From NCBI GenBank assembly GCA_037176725.1, contig JAZBRS010000035.1, positions 52,152,001 to 52,216,000 on the forward strand: a stretch of DNA of 64,000 nt, written 5' to 3'. The notes below the pieces were generated by a model. That model did not search any database and was not told where the DNA came from. It saw only the letters and a program-made list of their open reading frames with translations. The stretch comes from Posidonia oceanica (taxonomy: Eukaryota > Streptophyta > Magnoliopsida > Alismatales > Posidoniaceae). Shown here piece by piece: positions 9,886-21,950 of this stretch (its first letter is position 1; the number at the start of each line of letters is the position of its first letter). Made by a program: the position numbers and the translations under genes.

Positions 9886-12800
9886 ATGGCAAGCGGCGGT
9901 AGCAGGGGTGACGGCGTGGGTGGCAATCCTGTTCCTCCTTCCTCCTCCCTTTTGAGCGTCGGCGTTAAAGGTGGCAGTGCGGGTGGTGGTGCCGGTGGCG
10001 GTGGACGACCAGCCTCGTCGACGACAGAGGTAACCCTCCCCTCTTCTCTTTTTTTTTCTTGCTTTTATTCATTTGTTTGTTTTTGAATTATGAATGTAAT
10101 TTGGAGAGTGAATTCCAAGGAAATTTTAGGTTTTTAGATTTAGGTTTATTATAGAAATTTTACTTCAGTTTTAGTTTAACTAAAATTAGTTTTAAAAATT
10201 TCGATTTTTTGCTTAAAAATTCAGTTTTCTGTTTTTAGTTTAATTCTGCTTTTAATTAATTAATTTCGTTTTTTTGGAAATTTTAATTCTATTTTTAGTT
10301 TAATTCTGTTTTAATTAATTTAGTTTAATTAAATTCTGCAATAATTTAATTAATTCTGTTTTTAGAAATTTTCTGTTTTCTTTAAGCTTAATTAATTCTG
10401 TTATTAAATTCTGTTGTTAGTTCTGTTTTCTTTAATTTTGTTTATTAAAGTTATGTTGTTAGTTCTGTTCTCTTTAAGTTTAATTAATTCTGTTATTAAA
10501 GTTATGTTGTTAGTTCTGTTGATTCTGTTTAAAAAAATCTGAATTTTAAGTTCTAATTGTGGAGTTTTAGATTTAAGTTTGGTTTAGTTTAGTTTAGGTT
10601 TATGTAAATTTAGTTGTTTAAAGTTATGTCTTAAATGTTAAATTCCTGATGTAAATGTGAAAGGAAATTTTGATGTGGATGTGAATGTGAGATGGGAAAT
10701 TTTGTGTGAAATGTGAATGGAAATGGGAAATTTGGTGTGAAATGTAAATGGAAATCCATTTTTATGGAAATTTGAATGTTTATTTAGTCTTTCTTTGTGG
10801 AAATATGTATGTATGTTATTTATTTGCAGGAAAATAAAAAATTTTAGTTGAAGTTATAGGGGAGGTTATGGCGTATTTTTCCCAGAAATTTAAGAGATTT
10901 TATTAATTTTTGGAATTTAAATGTGGGGATTTGATTTTAGGGTTTAAATATGTAAAAGGATTTAATTGTTAAGCTTTAATTGGTTTGTTAATTGAGAATA
11001 AAGGATTTAATGATATTTTTGTTACCTAAATGGATTAGTGAGAGATTTAAGTTGGTTTAGAGTTGGATTTTGAATTTTAAAGTTAGAATATTAAAGTTGG
11101 ACTCTTAAAGGATGATCTTTTATAACTTTAAAAGATGAACTCTTAAAGGTGGAATTTTTTTTTAAAAGATGGATTAAAGTTGAATTAAAGTTGGGTTTTT
11201 AAAGTTGAATTAAAGTGGGATTTTTAAAGTTGAATTTTAGGGATTTTGGTTTTAGGGGTTTCTTTTAAGGATCAATTTAAAGGGATTAAGTTTAAGTTGG
11301 TTAGTTAAAATGATGTCTTTCTTCTCCTTTTTGTTGGTTATGTGGATTACTTAATGTTCAGGGAAACGATTAAGGAGATTATTAATGACTTTAGCTGACC
11401 ATGCTCTACTTGTGATACCATTTCAGGGCTTCCGACGAGGAGGCTGAGACGGGAAGGGACGGGACCGGTCCTTCCACTGCGAAGGCGAGCTCCTCTCGTC
11501 CCCGCAAGCTCCGGGCGAGGCGTCTACGTGCGCCGTCTCCTGTCTAGCCTGGGGTTGGTGACGGGGGTGTCCTCGATTCAGACACAGTCCCCTCTCCTCC
11601 CAAGAGAGCCTGTACAGCAATAGAGCTCGCAGAGCTAGGACAGGTGAGGTTATTTTATGTGTTTTTGGCTTTTATTAGGTTACTTTGCTTGATTGTTGTT
11701 AAGCTACTAATGTTTTCAATGTTTTCTTTTATGCCAGATGCCATTGTCGAGCCGGACGCGCTCTAGCTGGAATGACTTGCATGAGACGTACCTCGACCTC
11801 CCAGAGTTTCAGCGGGCGAGACTTGCGGGGATGGGCTTCGACCACTTCTTGGATATCATGCCCTTTGAGATTCACCTCTGACTTCTGGTTTCTTTTGCCG
11901 AGAGGTACAACAGGAGTTCCAGCAGCTTCATCTTTTGCGTGGGCGAGATGATGATCACCCTAGAGGACGTAGTGCGGCTGGTGGGTCTGAGGGTTGACAG
12001 AGAGCCTGTGGTGGCGACTTTGCAGGCCTGCTATGGTGACAAGCTAGAGGCCTGTTATGGTGTACGACCTCCCCCTTCTAGTCGCTTCCATACATGCGTC
12101 AACGTCAAGTGGCTGAAGGACCGACTGGACGACCTTCTTCTTGTTGACGAGGTGACCCCAGAGATAGCGGATCAGCAGCTCCAGCTCTTTTCGTCCATTC
12201 TGTTTCATAGACTCTTCTTCGGCACGTCTTCTCAGATGCTGCATGTCGGTTTTGCCCCTCTCCTTCTGAATGTGGAGAGGATTGGTAGATATTCCTAGGG
12301 TTCAGCTGTGTTGGTCTATTTGATCTCCTGACTGGAGTCTTTTGCTGCAGGCCAGACCCGCTCTCTTTCGGGCTGTCTGCCCCTTTTCCAGGTTTGTGCT
12401 TTATTTATTTGCTTGCCTTCTGTTTGTTTGACTGTTGCTGACTTCGAACTGTTCCTTTGCGTAACAGGCCTGGATTTTTGAGCACTTTGTGTACCTTCGA
12501 CTTGGAGTCCCAAGAGATGGTCCCGTCGAGTTTCCCAAGGCTTGACGGTGGAGTGATGTGCAGTTGGCTCCGAAGCGGCTTCGCCCTGTGAGACATCTGG
12601 GCCGCTTTCTGTTAGAGATCCTCCGAGAGGAGTGGGTGAGTTTCAGTGCTTAGACCCCTCTTTCCCACACAGTTTATTGGTTTCTAACTGAGTTGTGCTT
12701 GCAGGTTGTCTGGAGACCCTACTCTAAGGGTGAGCATGCTGATGAGGAGCCCGTGGCGCGTGGTTCCCACTTGTTCTTTCGGGAGTGCTGGCTCTTTAGC

Positions 12801-14257
12801 CTCTTCCTGTGTCACTACAGCTAGGTGGGTCGTGTCCTGCGACAGTTTGGTCTTCGGCAGGTTATTCCGGTGGTAGGTCCTACGGATTGCTCTTAGGGAT
12901 CTATTAGGAAGAGGTCGGACTGATACTCCGCAGCGGTTTGGAGAGCAGCTCGAGAACTAGCGTTCAGATGGCACAGAGCCCCTTTCTGGTGGTTCTGTAG
13001 AGATGGAGGCAGCGTGGAGGACCTGGTTTGATTCTGAGTTTAGCCGTCTGATTGTCTTCCACCGCGACGTCTTTTATGGTCGCTCCAACGTACCGATGGG
13101 CGTTGGTCCTAGTATGAGTGTTGGTGACCTTCGTCACGAGTTGGCAATTGCCCGCAGCCGTATTGAGGAGCTGGTAAGCAATTCCTTTTGGTGTTGTGTT
13201 ATTCTACTGCTCGTTTACCTACTTACGCATCTTCCTTGTTTGCGCAGATGGATGCCTCAGAGGGGATGACTAAGGTGTTCAGGACTCAACAGGAGCAGCA
13301 CTTCTTGAGAGTGGCGAAGCTGGTGCGGGAGAGGGACGAGCTCCTGTCCCAGATGGACGAGCTTTGAGCACGAGTGAGTCTAGTTTCCCCTTGTTTAGTT
13401 GTTTGTGCCTGTTTTTGCTTGTCTAATTGTTGTCTTTGCTTTGATACAGGCTGAGGGTGCTTCGACGAGTGCAGAGCCTGCCCCTACTGCCACCACAGGT
13501 CCAGTCGCTTCCCATGCCGAGGGCGTGCTTGCTGAGGAGGTCCAGACTCGCGATTCAGAGGTATTTCTACTCTTTTCCTTGCTTTGAATATATGTCCTTG
13601 GGCTTACGTGACCCTATTTTTCTCTGCAGATTCAGGCGATGATGGAGATGATTCACACTCCTCCAGCCACGGGTCCCACTTAGAGTCAGCTTGACGATGC
13701 CTTGGGGCGTGTTGACGAGTTACAGGAGTGCCTGAGTCAGTGCAAGAGCCATATCCAGGAGTTAGAGGCTCGTGTGGCGGCATCTGATGCGGCAGCAGCT
13801 AGGGCTCAGTTTGAGGCTACTTCCCTGAGAAGGGTATTTCTGTTCTGTCTTTAATGCCTTAGTTGTAGCTAGCCTTTCTGTTTTTTGTTTATAAACTGCT
13901 CTAATTCTGTGATTTGTTTTATTTCAGTTGAGCGATTTCCACGGGCGGCAGATGCGGGAAATGGAGATACGGCTGATGCAAACAGAGACAGTGGTTGCGA
14001 CAGTGCTTCCTAGTGCTGATGTGGCTGATCTGATGCCTGCCCCTGTTGCTACAGCTCCTGCGGGGTCAAGGCATTCTAGGGTCTTGACGGTTGAGCAAAT
14101 CGTGAGAGCACGGTCTTCTCCCCACCTTGAGATGGTTCGCTCCATCTTGAGGGAGTCTCGGGAGAGGAGTCAGAGTGGAGTGACGTCTTCTGTGGTGCAG
14201 CCCACACTGAGGCCTCCAGGCGGCGGACGCGAGGGTAGCAGCGAGTCCGGTCATTGA
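9886..14257 (+). pseudogene. Antisense gene 2 of B: multi-exon plant-mobile-domain protein with coiled-coil tail, decayed
   Basis: Exons inferred by eye. Exon 1 is 9886-10029 (Gly/Ser-rich start, donor GTAACC). A long T-rich intron runs to 11426. Exon 2 is 11427-11642 (Arg/Pro-rich). The plant mobile domain follows from about 11738: LPEFQRARLAGMGFDHFL, then FAERYNRSSSSF, GEMMITLEDVVRLVGL, and WIFEHFVYLRLGV after the intron near 12394-12467. Later exons near 12704, 13003, 13248, 13450, 13630 and 13927 have GT...AG borders (for example GTAAGC...GCGCAG at 13173-13247) and encode charged, heptad-like tails. In-frame stops (after FEIHL, after HYS) and a phase clash at exon 1/2 mark it as broken. 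Exon limits are approximate. Confidence 0.6.
10030..11426 (+). other. Long T-rich intron of antisense gene 2
   Basis: Starts GTAACC and ends ...CATTTCAG before a coding-like exon. The sequence is strongly T/A-rich, with phrases such as TTAATTCTG and AAAGTTGAATTAAAG repeated many times, and has no ORF of note. It is unusually long compared with the other introns of this gene (mostly 60-130 bp). Confidence 0.5.
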
Positions 14258-15694
14258 GCTTGTACCTTTCTTTTTGTCAGAGTCTATACTTTCTTTTTGC
14301 CAGAGTCTGTACTTGTGAATATTCATATGAAAGGTTTTTTTGTTTCACTTTGTTTCCTGCACATGCTTACTTTTCTTGTTAGTAATCAATGAGCATACCT
14401 TCCTTGGCGAAAGATTTGGCTAAATTAACTAATTAATCAAAGAGAAGGCATGTTAAATGAAAAGATTTAGGCTAAGTTAATTAATTAACAAGGGGCAATC
14501 AGATGTTAATGCAAAGAAAGCATTCTTATTTTAAAATGGGTGGAGGGAATTAATTTCTGGCCTCAGCTAAAGAGATGGAAATTAGAGCCCAGTAGACGTT
14601 GATTATGAGTCATCCGTGAATGCTCTAAAGATCATTATGCTAGTAATGTCTTTGTTGAGAGAGCGCACCCAAGCCGTGAGACACGCTTGAGTAGGATGCT
14701 AACTCCGAATCCTGGTGAGTCGATGGTTGCATCATCGGCCAGATTAATTCCAGTTTTCCTACTTACTAAGTTTTCACTTGTAGGTAGGTTGGATGTCTTG
14801 GTTTTTTTTTCTAAGTTTTGTAATTTTTTTTGGTGTTTTGAGTTATGTGATTTTTTTTTTGGTTTTTGGATTATATGATTTTTTTGGTTTTTGGATTATA
14901 TGATTTTTTTGGTTTTTGGATTATATGATTTTTTTTTGGATTTTGGATTATATGATTTTTTTTGGATTTTTAGGTTTTGTCTAATGGGGAAAGATGAGTA
15001 CCTATTTTAAGCAGTAGCCTTAGGGTCTATTCCAACCAAATGAGTGGGCCCCACATTTGTGGACATGTCCCTTGGGCCATGCCTGCACCCTTTTAGAGAC
15101 TTTGGTCCACACACCAGTCCTTACTTGGGTTGCTACTCCTTGGGCCTTTTCAGTCCTTGACCACCTGGGGTTGCTTACTCCTTGCCTGTTAGTGAGAATA
15201 GGATAGGGGAAGTCTCGGGATATGGTGAACTCTCGGTTTTGGCTTAGGCCTTGATTCCTGCTTGCCTTTCTTTAGTCCTTAATGCGTCTTTCTATGGTTT
15301 ATACTTTTAGATGCATAGGCAACTTTTGCCGTGCTCTTTTCCACTCTTTAGACAGCTCTTTGCTAACCTCTTTTAGTTGGACAATTTCTTTTACTGTCTC
15401 TTTTCGTTTGTTCCTTACTTGGAAAGCTTCTTTGCTGCCTTCTTTCCTCTCTGTTTGGACGGTTTTCACCGCCGTCTTTTCTTGACACTTTCTAGGTTAC
15501 TTTGGCAAGCAGTTCGTACTCTAAGCCTCTACTCCGAGCCTAATTTTCCCTTACCTTCCCATGCAGTGTGTATGTGGAGTCAGGACAAGGCATGGGTCCC
15601 CCTAGGTGTTCCTCTTCCTATTGGCTTTGGGAATCTCTCCCTTTTCTGGCTTGGTGTTAGGCCCTAGGTCTCCTCAATGAGATAGACATGCTGA
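14258..15694. other. Spacer between antisense gene 2 and the end of B pol
   Basis: The two opposing transcription units converge here. A tandem repeat of about 25 bp (GATTTTTTTGGTTTTTGGAT and close variants, about five copies) occupies 14810-14970. TTAATTAAT phrases recur at 14410-14490. No gene is seen; the ORFs at 14687-14878, 15282-15485 and 15377-15667 have no recognisable domain. Confidence 0.5.
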
Positions 15695-18600
15695 TCAAGG
15701 GTAATACCTTTTCAGGTACATTGCATTCCAAGGGTCAGGAAGATCTGTTCTGTTATGGGACAGTCGATAAGCATTCCCTAGATATGTAGCAACCACTATG
15801 TAGGGTCCTTCCCAGTTTGGCTTTAACTTTCCCTTAGGGTGGGGCTTATTGTAGGGCAACACTTCTTTAAGCACTAGATCACCAATTTTAAACTTGTGTT
15901 CGATTACTTTCTTCTAGTAAGCCTTGGTTAACCTTTGTTGGTAGACACGTGTACGCTCGGCGGCTGCCAGTCGTTTCTCATCAAGGAGTTCTAAATGAAT
16001 GAGTAAAGCTTGCCTCTTTTCTTCGGTAGACATTCTCCTATCAATCTTAACTCTTAATGAGGGGATCAGGATCTCGTATGGGACCACTGCTTCCATACCA
16101 AAGGCTAAAGCATAGGGGGTTTGACCCGTTGCCGTCCTTATGGTGGTGCGGTACGCCCACAATGCATTAACAAGCTTATCTGACCAATTCGATCCCTTAG
16201 CGTCTTCTACCGTCTTTTTAATGATTTTGATTAAGGTTTTATTAGTAGCTTTTGCTTGACCATTCCCTTACAGGTAATATGGGGAAGAGTGGTGTAGAGT
16301 GATACCAAATTTTCGGCATAACCGCTTGAACTCTTCTGAGATGAAGATTGGTCCGTTGTCTGCTACTAAGGCTTTAGGCACCCCGAACCTCGCGATGATG
16401 TTTCGCTGTACGAATCGACACAGGGTTGTGGCCTTGATGTTTGCGAACGCCTCTGCTTCTACCCATTTGGTGAAGTATTCCGTCACCGTTAGGATGAAAG
16501 TGTTGCCCTTTCCCTGATGGATGGGTCCCACCACATCGAAGGCCCACATGGAGAAAGGCCATAGTGTTGATAAAGCGTGAAGTGCTGAAGCTGAAGCATG
16601 GATTTTGTTGGCGTGTAGTTGGCAGCTCTTGCACCGCTTGACTTTACTTGCGGAGTTGGATTCCTTGGTAGGCCAGTAGTACCCCCTTCTGATGATCATT
16701 TTAGCCATGAACTGGGAGTTGATGTGGCCCCCGCAGACTCCCTCATGCGTTTCCATGAGAATCTCGGCTGACTCAGATGCATCCACACATCGGAGTTCGA
16801 TCCCTAAGGGTGTTCTTCGTAAGAATGTGTTGGCTCTGGTGTAGTACTTCGTAGCCATCCTCCTCAATGCTTCTCTGTCCTTGGGAGTCGCATAGGCCGG
16901 GAAGGCGTGATCTTGTACATAATTCTGTATGTCATAATACCACGGGTTGCCATTGTCATTTACTTCTGTAGCTCCTTGATAACAGACCTCTGTGCATATT
17001 AAGCTTTCCTGGTTTAGTTCCTCTCTGAGTTCTTCAACCCATTCGGTGGCAGACCCCACTGTTGGAGTGCTGATTCTTCGCACTAGGATGGATTGCTCGT
17101 CTGTCCCTGAGCTGAAGGGGAGTGAGGATGCCAATGAGGCCAATGAATCAGCCAGGATGTTGTTGCTTCTAAGTGCATGCACATATATAACCCTGTCAAA
17201 TCTCTTCAGTAAGGCTTTAGCCAGGTTGCGGTATTCCTGCAGCTTTGGCGAGAGGGTCATGTATTTGTTGAGGACTTGTCGTATGACAAGCTGTGAGTCC
17301 CCAACCACTTTTAGTCTTCTTGCCCCTAGATCGAGAGCCATTCGGAGTCCTAGAATAAGTGCTTCGTATTCTACAATGTTATTACTCGCTGAGAAGAGTA
17401 GTTGGGCTACAGCGGGGAGAACAATCCCCTCTAGAGTGAGGAGTGTTGCCCCTATCCCGGCGCCCTGTGAATTAAGCGCTCCATCGAAATGGAGGGTCCA
17501 TTCTCTGATGAGTGGCTTGACACTATTGATTGCCAGTATCTCCTCGTCTGGGAAATCTGTTGACATTGGCTGATACTCTGACACAGGTAGCCAGGCGAGT
17601 TGGTCCGCGATAGCTTGCCCCTTGATCGCCTTCTAAGTGATGAATTATAGGTCGAACTCAGTTAGGAGCATTTGCCATCGTGCTAGCCTTCCGGACAATG
17701 CTGGTTTCTCGAACATGTACTTGATAGGGTCCATCTTGGCTAAGTAGTAGACTTTGTGTGCAAGAAAATAGTGCCTGAGCTTTTGTGAGGCCCATACTAA
17801 GGCTAAGCAGTGTCTCTCGATCTGGGAGTACTTCCTCTCGTATTCGATGAATGTTCTACTGAGATAATAAACCGCTTTCTCCTTCTTCCCAGTCTCATCG
17901 TGTTGTGCAAGGATGACACCCACCGAGTTATCAGTAACGGCCAAGTAGAGTAGCAATGGCCTCTCAGGGACTGGAGCAGTCAATACTGGGGGGTTAAGGA
18001 GGTAGAGTTTTAGCTCATCGAAGGCCTTCTGACAGGTATGATCCCACTTGAATTCTGTGTCGCCTTTTAAGAGCTCATAGAATGGTCTACACTTTTCCGC
18101 ATGCTGAGAGATGAATCTTCGAATAAACTGTAGCCTCCCTATGAGTCCTCTAAGTTCTTTGACATTTCTTGGCGGTGGCATGGCTGTTATAGCTTTGGCT
18201 TTGGTGGGATCCACTTCTATGCCCCTTTTGCTCACTATGAAGCCGAGCAGCTTTCCGGTAGTGACCCCGAAGACAAACTTCTTGGGATTCATTCTGAGAT
18301 TGTACTGATCTGCTCCCCGGAGTACTCTTTCTAATGCTTCAAAGTGTCCCTCTCTTGTTTTTGACTTTACTAACAGATCATCCACATAGCACTCCATGCA
18401 ATCGTGTATCATGTCGTGAAAGATTGCCATCATAGCCCTCTGATAGGTGGCCCGGGCATTCTTTAACCTGAACGGCATGACTACCTAGCAGTAGGTCCCC
18501 CATGAAGTGGTAAATGAGGTTTTCTCCTGGTCTTCTTTTGCAAGTTTAATCTAGTTGTAACCGGAGAAACCGTCCATGAATGAAAGCATCTCATGGCCTG

Positions 18601-19537
18601 CAGTGTTGTCTATGAGGATGTCTATGTGCGGAAGAGGGAAATCATCTTTTGGGCATGCTTCATTGAGGTTTCTGTAGTCAATGCACACGCGCACTTTGCC
18701 ATCTTTCTTCATCACTGGAACTATGTTGGCAATCCATTCCGGATACACCACAACTCTGATGAAATTTACCTTGTGTAGCTTGTCTATCTCTTCTTTGACT
18801 TTTAGAGCGAGGTCTGGACATAGACGCCGGAGCTTTTGCTTCGCTGTCTTAGCGCCTGGCTTGAGAGGGAGCCTGTGCTCCACCAGTAGCGAATCAAGTG
18901 CAGGCATTTCTCCGTAGGAGAAGGCCAGTACCTTCGTATATTTCTTAAGTAGTTTTTCCATTCTGGTCCGTTCAGCTGAGTTGAGGGTAGAGCTTATCCG
19001 GACTGGTCTTGGATCATCTTCAGTGCCCAGATTGACTTCCTCTGTTTCTTCAGTGGCAGCCTTAGTCTGCACATCGTATTTCTTCATTATTTCTTCGAAG
19101 ATGGCAGGGTCTACCGATTCTTTGTCTGTGTCCTCTTCTGTATCCACTAGCTCGAAGACTTCATAGTTTCCAGTGTTTTTGCCGGTGATGTTTGACACTT
19201 CTTCGACCAGGAAGATGGCATGCGACGTGGCTAGCTCCTGGGGCAATGCTGTGGTATAGTGACATACTCTTACAGTTTGGGTGATCGGCTCCTTCCTGTT
19301 CCGACCTGCACACTTAGTAGAGCGATTAGATACTTTTTGCGAGGACACGGTGGCGGTTAGGCCGTCCCTGCTTTGCCCTCGTTTACCTTCCCCACTACTA
19401 ACTAAACTAGGAAGTAAATTGCTGGAAAGTAAATCATGCAAAAACAAAATGCAGGAATTAAATGCGGGAAAGAAATTATCTACAAGGGTAGGGGGTTTGT
19501 CCCTAGGTTTGCCTCCACGGTGGAGGCGGTTCGCCAT
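15695..19537 (-). pseudogene. pol: B pol: reverse transcriptase, RNase H, second RNase H, integrase
   Basis: One frame runs from about 19537 to TGA at 15697-15695. RT: VEHRLPLKPGAK, MKKDGKVRVCIDYRNLNE, DFPLPHIDILID and the active site YVDD at 18377-18388. A degenerate first RNase H follows (LLLYLAVTD...YYLSRTFIEYERKYS). The archaeal-type RNase H has D-E-D-D residues in place: HFDGA, EYEAL, GDSQL, ILADSLA (about 17485-17120). Integrase has the H-H-C-C zinc finger (ETHEGVCGGH...RCKSCQ), AFDVVGP, VADNGP and a C-terminal GDLVLKEVLP...LKPNWEGPY. Defects: stops at 18550, 18487, about 17645, 17637, 16264 and 15912; the third DDE residue is Lys (GNGQAKATN) where the family has Glu. The dual RNase H marks the Tat lineage. 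Confidence 0.93.
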
Positions 19538-21250
19538 CGGGCGTTCAATCTGTGGCCCCGTCCCCTTCTTTACTTAGAGGGGCAAGGCCGTAGGTTGCTG
19601 AAGAGACGGGTGAGCTTGCAAATGGGGTCGGAGTCCTCTACTTTAGTATCTTCAGCAGGGGTTCCGGAGGAATCGCTTGCTTGGATGTCCAGAGGTCGGG
19701 GAGTTTAATCTGTGGCCTTGGTCCCTTCTTGCTTCGAGGGACAAGGTCGTAGATCATTGAAGAGGCAGGTGAGCTCGCTGACAGGGCCAGAGTCCTCTGC
19801 TTCAGTGCCTTCAGTGGAGGTTCCGGAGGAATCGCTTGCTTGGATGTCTGGAGGCAAAGGAGCTTCTGGGGATGCGGGGAGAGCAGCAGGGACCTCTTCT
19901 GTGCAGGAGGTCGATGCTTCTTCCTCAGGCTTCGTTGAAGCGTTGAGGATGGTTGGAACTTCTTCTAGGCAAGGAGAAGGAGTTAGTGCCGTCTTGGGAT
20001 TTGTAAGAGCGCCGAGGATGACGGGCTTAGAGGCTTTTGTAGCTATTGTTGTTGCTGGGAAGTTGGGAACGATGTCTGACACTTGCTTGTCGTGCACTTG
20101 TACCCCGACTGATATGAAGTGGTTGGCAAGTGATCATGCTAGAGGTCTGCTTGGATCTGGTTGCCTAAGGTACCCCAGCCCGGTACGACTGTGCTCTTCA
20201 GGTATTTCAAGCGCGTCCCTCATTCCTTGTTCCTGGCGGCCAAGTCCTTTTCCCGGGGTGTACCCTATCTTGAGGAGGATCTCCCAAGGCCTTTTCATGT
20301 GGTCGGGGTAATCGTATTGATTTACGTCAATACTTTTGGGAGCAAAGACCTTCTTAACATTGTTTATGGCCTTGGCAGTTGAGTCCCTGATCAGTGGTGC
20401 CGGCGTGGTAGTTGGAACTGTTACCAGGTGGGCTTCAGCTTCCATTGGCTCGTCTCCCTGTATTTTGATGATTTTCCCTTGGTAAGTGAACTTCATGCAT
20501 TGGTGGCACGGGGAGGTGACTGCCTTGATCTCTTCGATCCATTGGCGCCCTAAGATGAGCCGATACGAGATTGGGGCATCGACTATTATCAGTTCTATTT
20601 CCATTTGAAGAGGGCCAACGGTAACTTGGACAGTGATCTTTCCCAATGCTGCTTTTTTGTTGTTGTCCTACACTGATACAGTTAAGGCTGCTGGGCATAA
20701 TTGAGATTCTGTTTGCCTAACTAACTGCAGGGTTTCTAGGGAGCATACCTTTAAAGTTGTCCCGGTATCGACAAGCACACCAGAAAGTTTGTAACTGTTT
20801 ATTACAATAGTAACACTTAAAGGTAAGGTCCTCCTCTCAGGAGGAGCTAATTCAGAGTCGGTGAAGATAACTGTAGGCTCCATGAACACAGCAGCGGTGA
20901 CGGCGGCCAGAGCTTCAGCGAGCATGTCCTCCGGTACCTGGGCTTTCTTCAATACCTCCATAAGGATATTCTGGTGCTTCTCTGAGGCTTTGATCAACTC
21001 GTAGATGGAGATCTTTGCTTGTGTCTTTCTGAGTTGCTCCAAGATGTCGAAGGTGCCTTCTATCCTCCGGGGTATGTGGAACTCTTGTTGAGGCGGGGAA
21101 ATGGCTTGTTCTGCATTAGGCGAAGGTGGTGCAACTTGGTTGGAGATCCACCCGATTCTTGTGATGGGGGCCTGCTGAGCCTGGTTGTGTTCTCCCTTGG
21201 CGTGGCCAGACTTAAGCAGAGACAGAGGTTTCCTGAGAAGAGACTGCCCC
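19538..21250 (-). pseudogene. B second aspartic protease with G-patch and linker
   Basis: Starts with a linker (ILEQLRKTQAKISIYELI) typical of Tat proteins, then a retropepsin: LPLSVTIVINSYKLSGV, active site LVDTGTT, a stop at 20668, and the flap-end motif YRLILGRQWI. A G-patch follows (IGYTPGKGLGRQEQG, near 20260), which in this lineage usually sits behind the protease. A Pro/Ser/Glu-rich linker (20097-19560) contains a 53-codon duplication (PDIQASDSSGT...LRPCPSK twice, 159 bp apart). The frame changes between 19700 and 19540, just before the RT frame. It shares its frame with protease 1. Confidence 0.85.
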
Positions 21251-21950
21251 TAGTTTATGGGTAGCTGAGATGAGCTCAACAATGCGGGCCTCTGGATCTG
21301 GGTATACCCTTGGGCTGCTTGATCATTAGTGAGCTGCTGGAATCCTTGGATACTTGGGGCTTCATCGTCCCCGTCATCGATCCAGCCGCCTGTGCCATTT
21401 GGTGCTGGATCTCCCATGTGGAATCCCGCCAGATAAGGTCCCCAGATCATTTCCAGGGTTGTTTCATGGTCTGCCTGGATGGTGATCATCTCGCCTTGGA
21501 ATTTGAATTTTAATAGCTGGTGCGTCGGGGACGCAACTGCACATATTTCCGCTAGCCAAGTTCCTCCCAAGATCAATGGTTCTGCTAGTTCGCATTCTAC
21601 CACCATGACCTTGGTAATGCTGGTGAGGGGGCCGATGGTAATCGCTAGCTGAACTGTCCCTATCACCTCTGTCTGGCTATTATCAAAGCCCTTGCAGAAG
21701 ATCCTCTCCCTGGTGATATCTTCTTCTTCGACATCCAAGTAGTCGAGTGTGTTCAGAGAGCAACCACTGCGACTAGCCCCTGTGTCTACAAGTATGCCGG
21801 GGAGGAGATAGCCGTTGACCTCTACAGTGATCACCAAAGGCCAAAGCTATTTCTCCGGAGTGGGTAGTTTTGAGTCCTTGAAGACTATATTTCTCTGCTC
21901 ATATTCCTTAATAATTTTTCGGGTAGCTCGAAGGGATCTGTCTCGCCATT
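21251..21950 (-). pseudogene. B first aspartic protease domain
   Basis: A complete second retropepsin copy ahead of the usual one: IVFKDSKLPTPEK, a stop, then LVITVEVNGYLLPGI, active site LVDTGAS, and the C-terminal motif EPLILGGTWLAEI. It differs clearly from protease 2, so it is not a recent tandem copy. The frame differs from gag; the change lies near 21940 (ELPEKLLRNM on one side, KEYEQRNIVFKD on the other). Retropepsins act as homodimers, so two domains in one chain could form a single-chain enzyme. That is inference. Confidence 0.8.

Noticed and set aside
9661..10086. 141-codon plus-strand ORF as an independent gene
   Set aside because: Only the part from ATG 9886 to the splice donor at 10029 fits the antisense gene 2 model; the upstream part has no domain and opposing ORFs are equally open.
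16992..17573. 193-codon plus-strand ORF
   Set aside because: It is the antisense shadow of the second RNase H of B pol.
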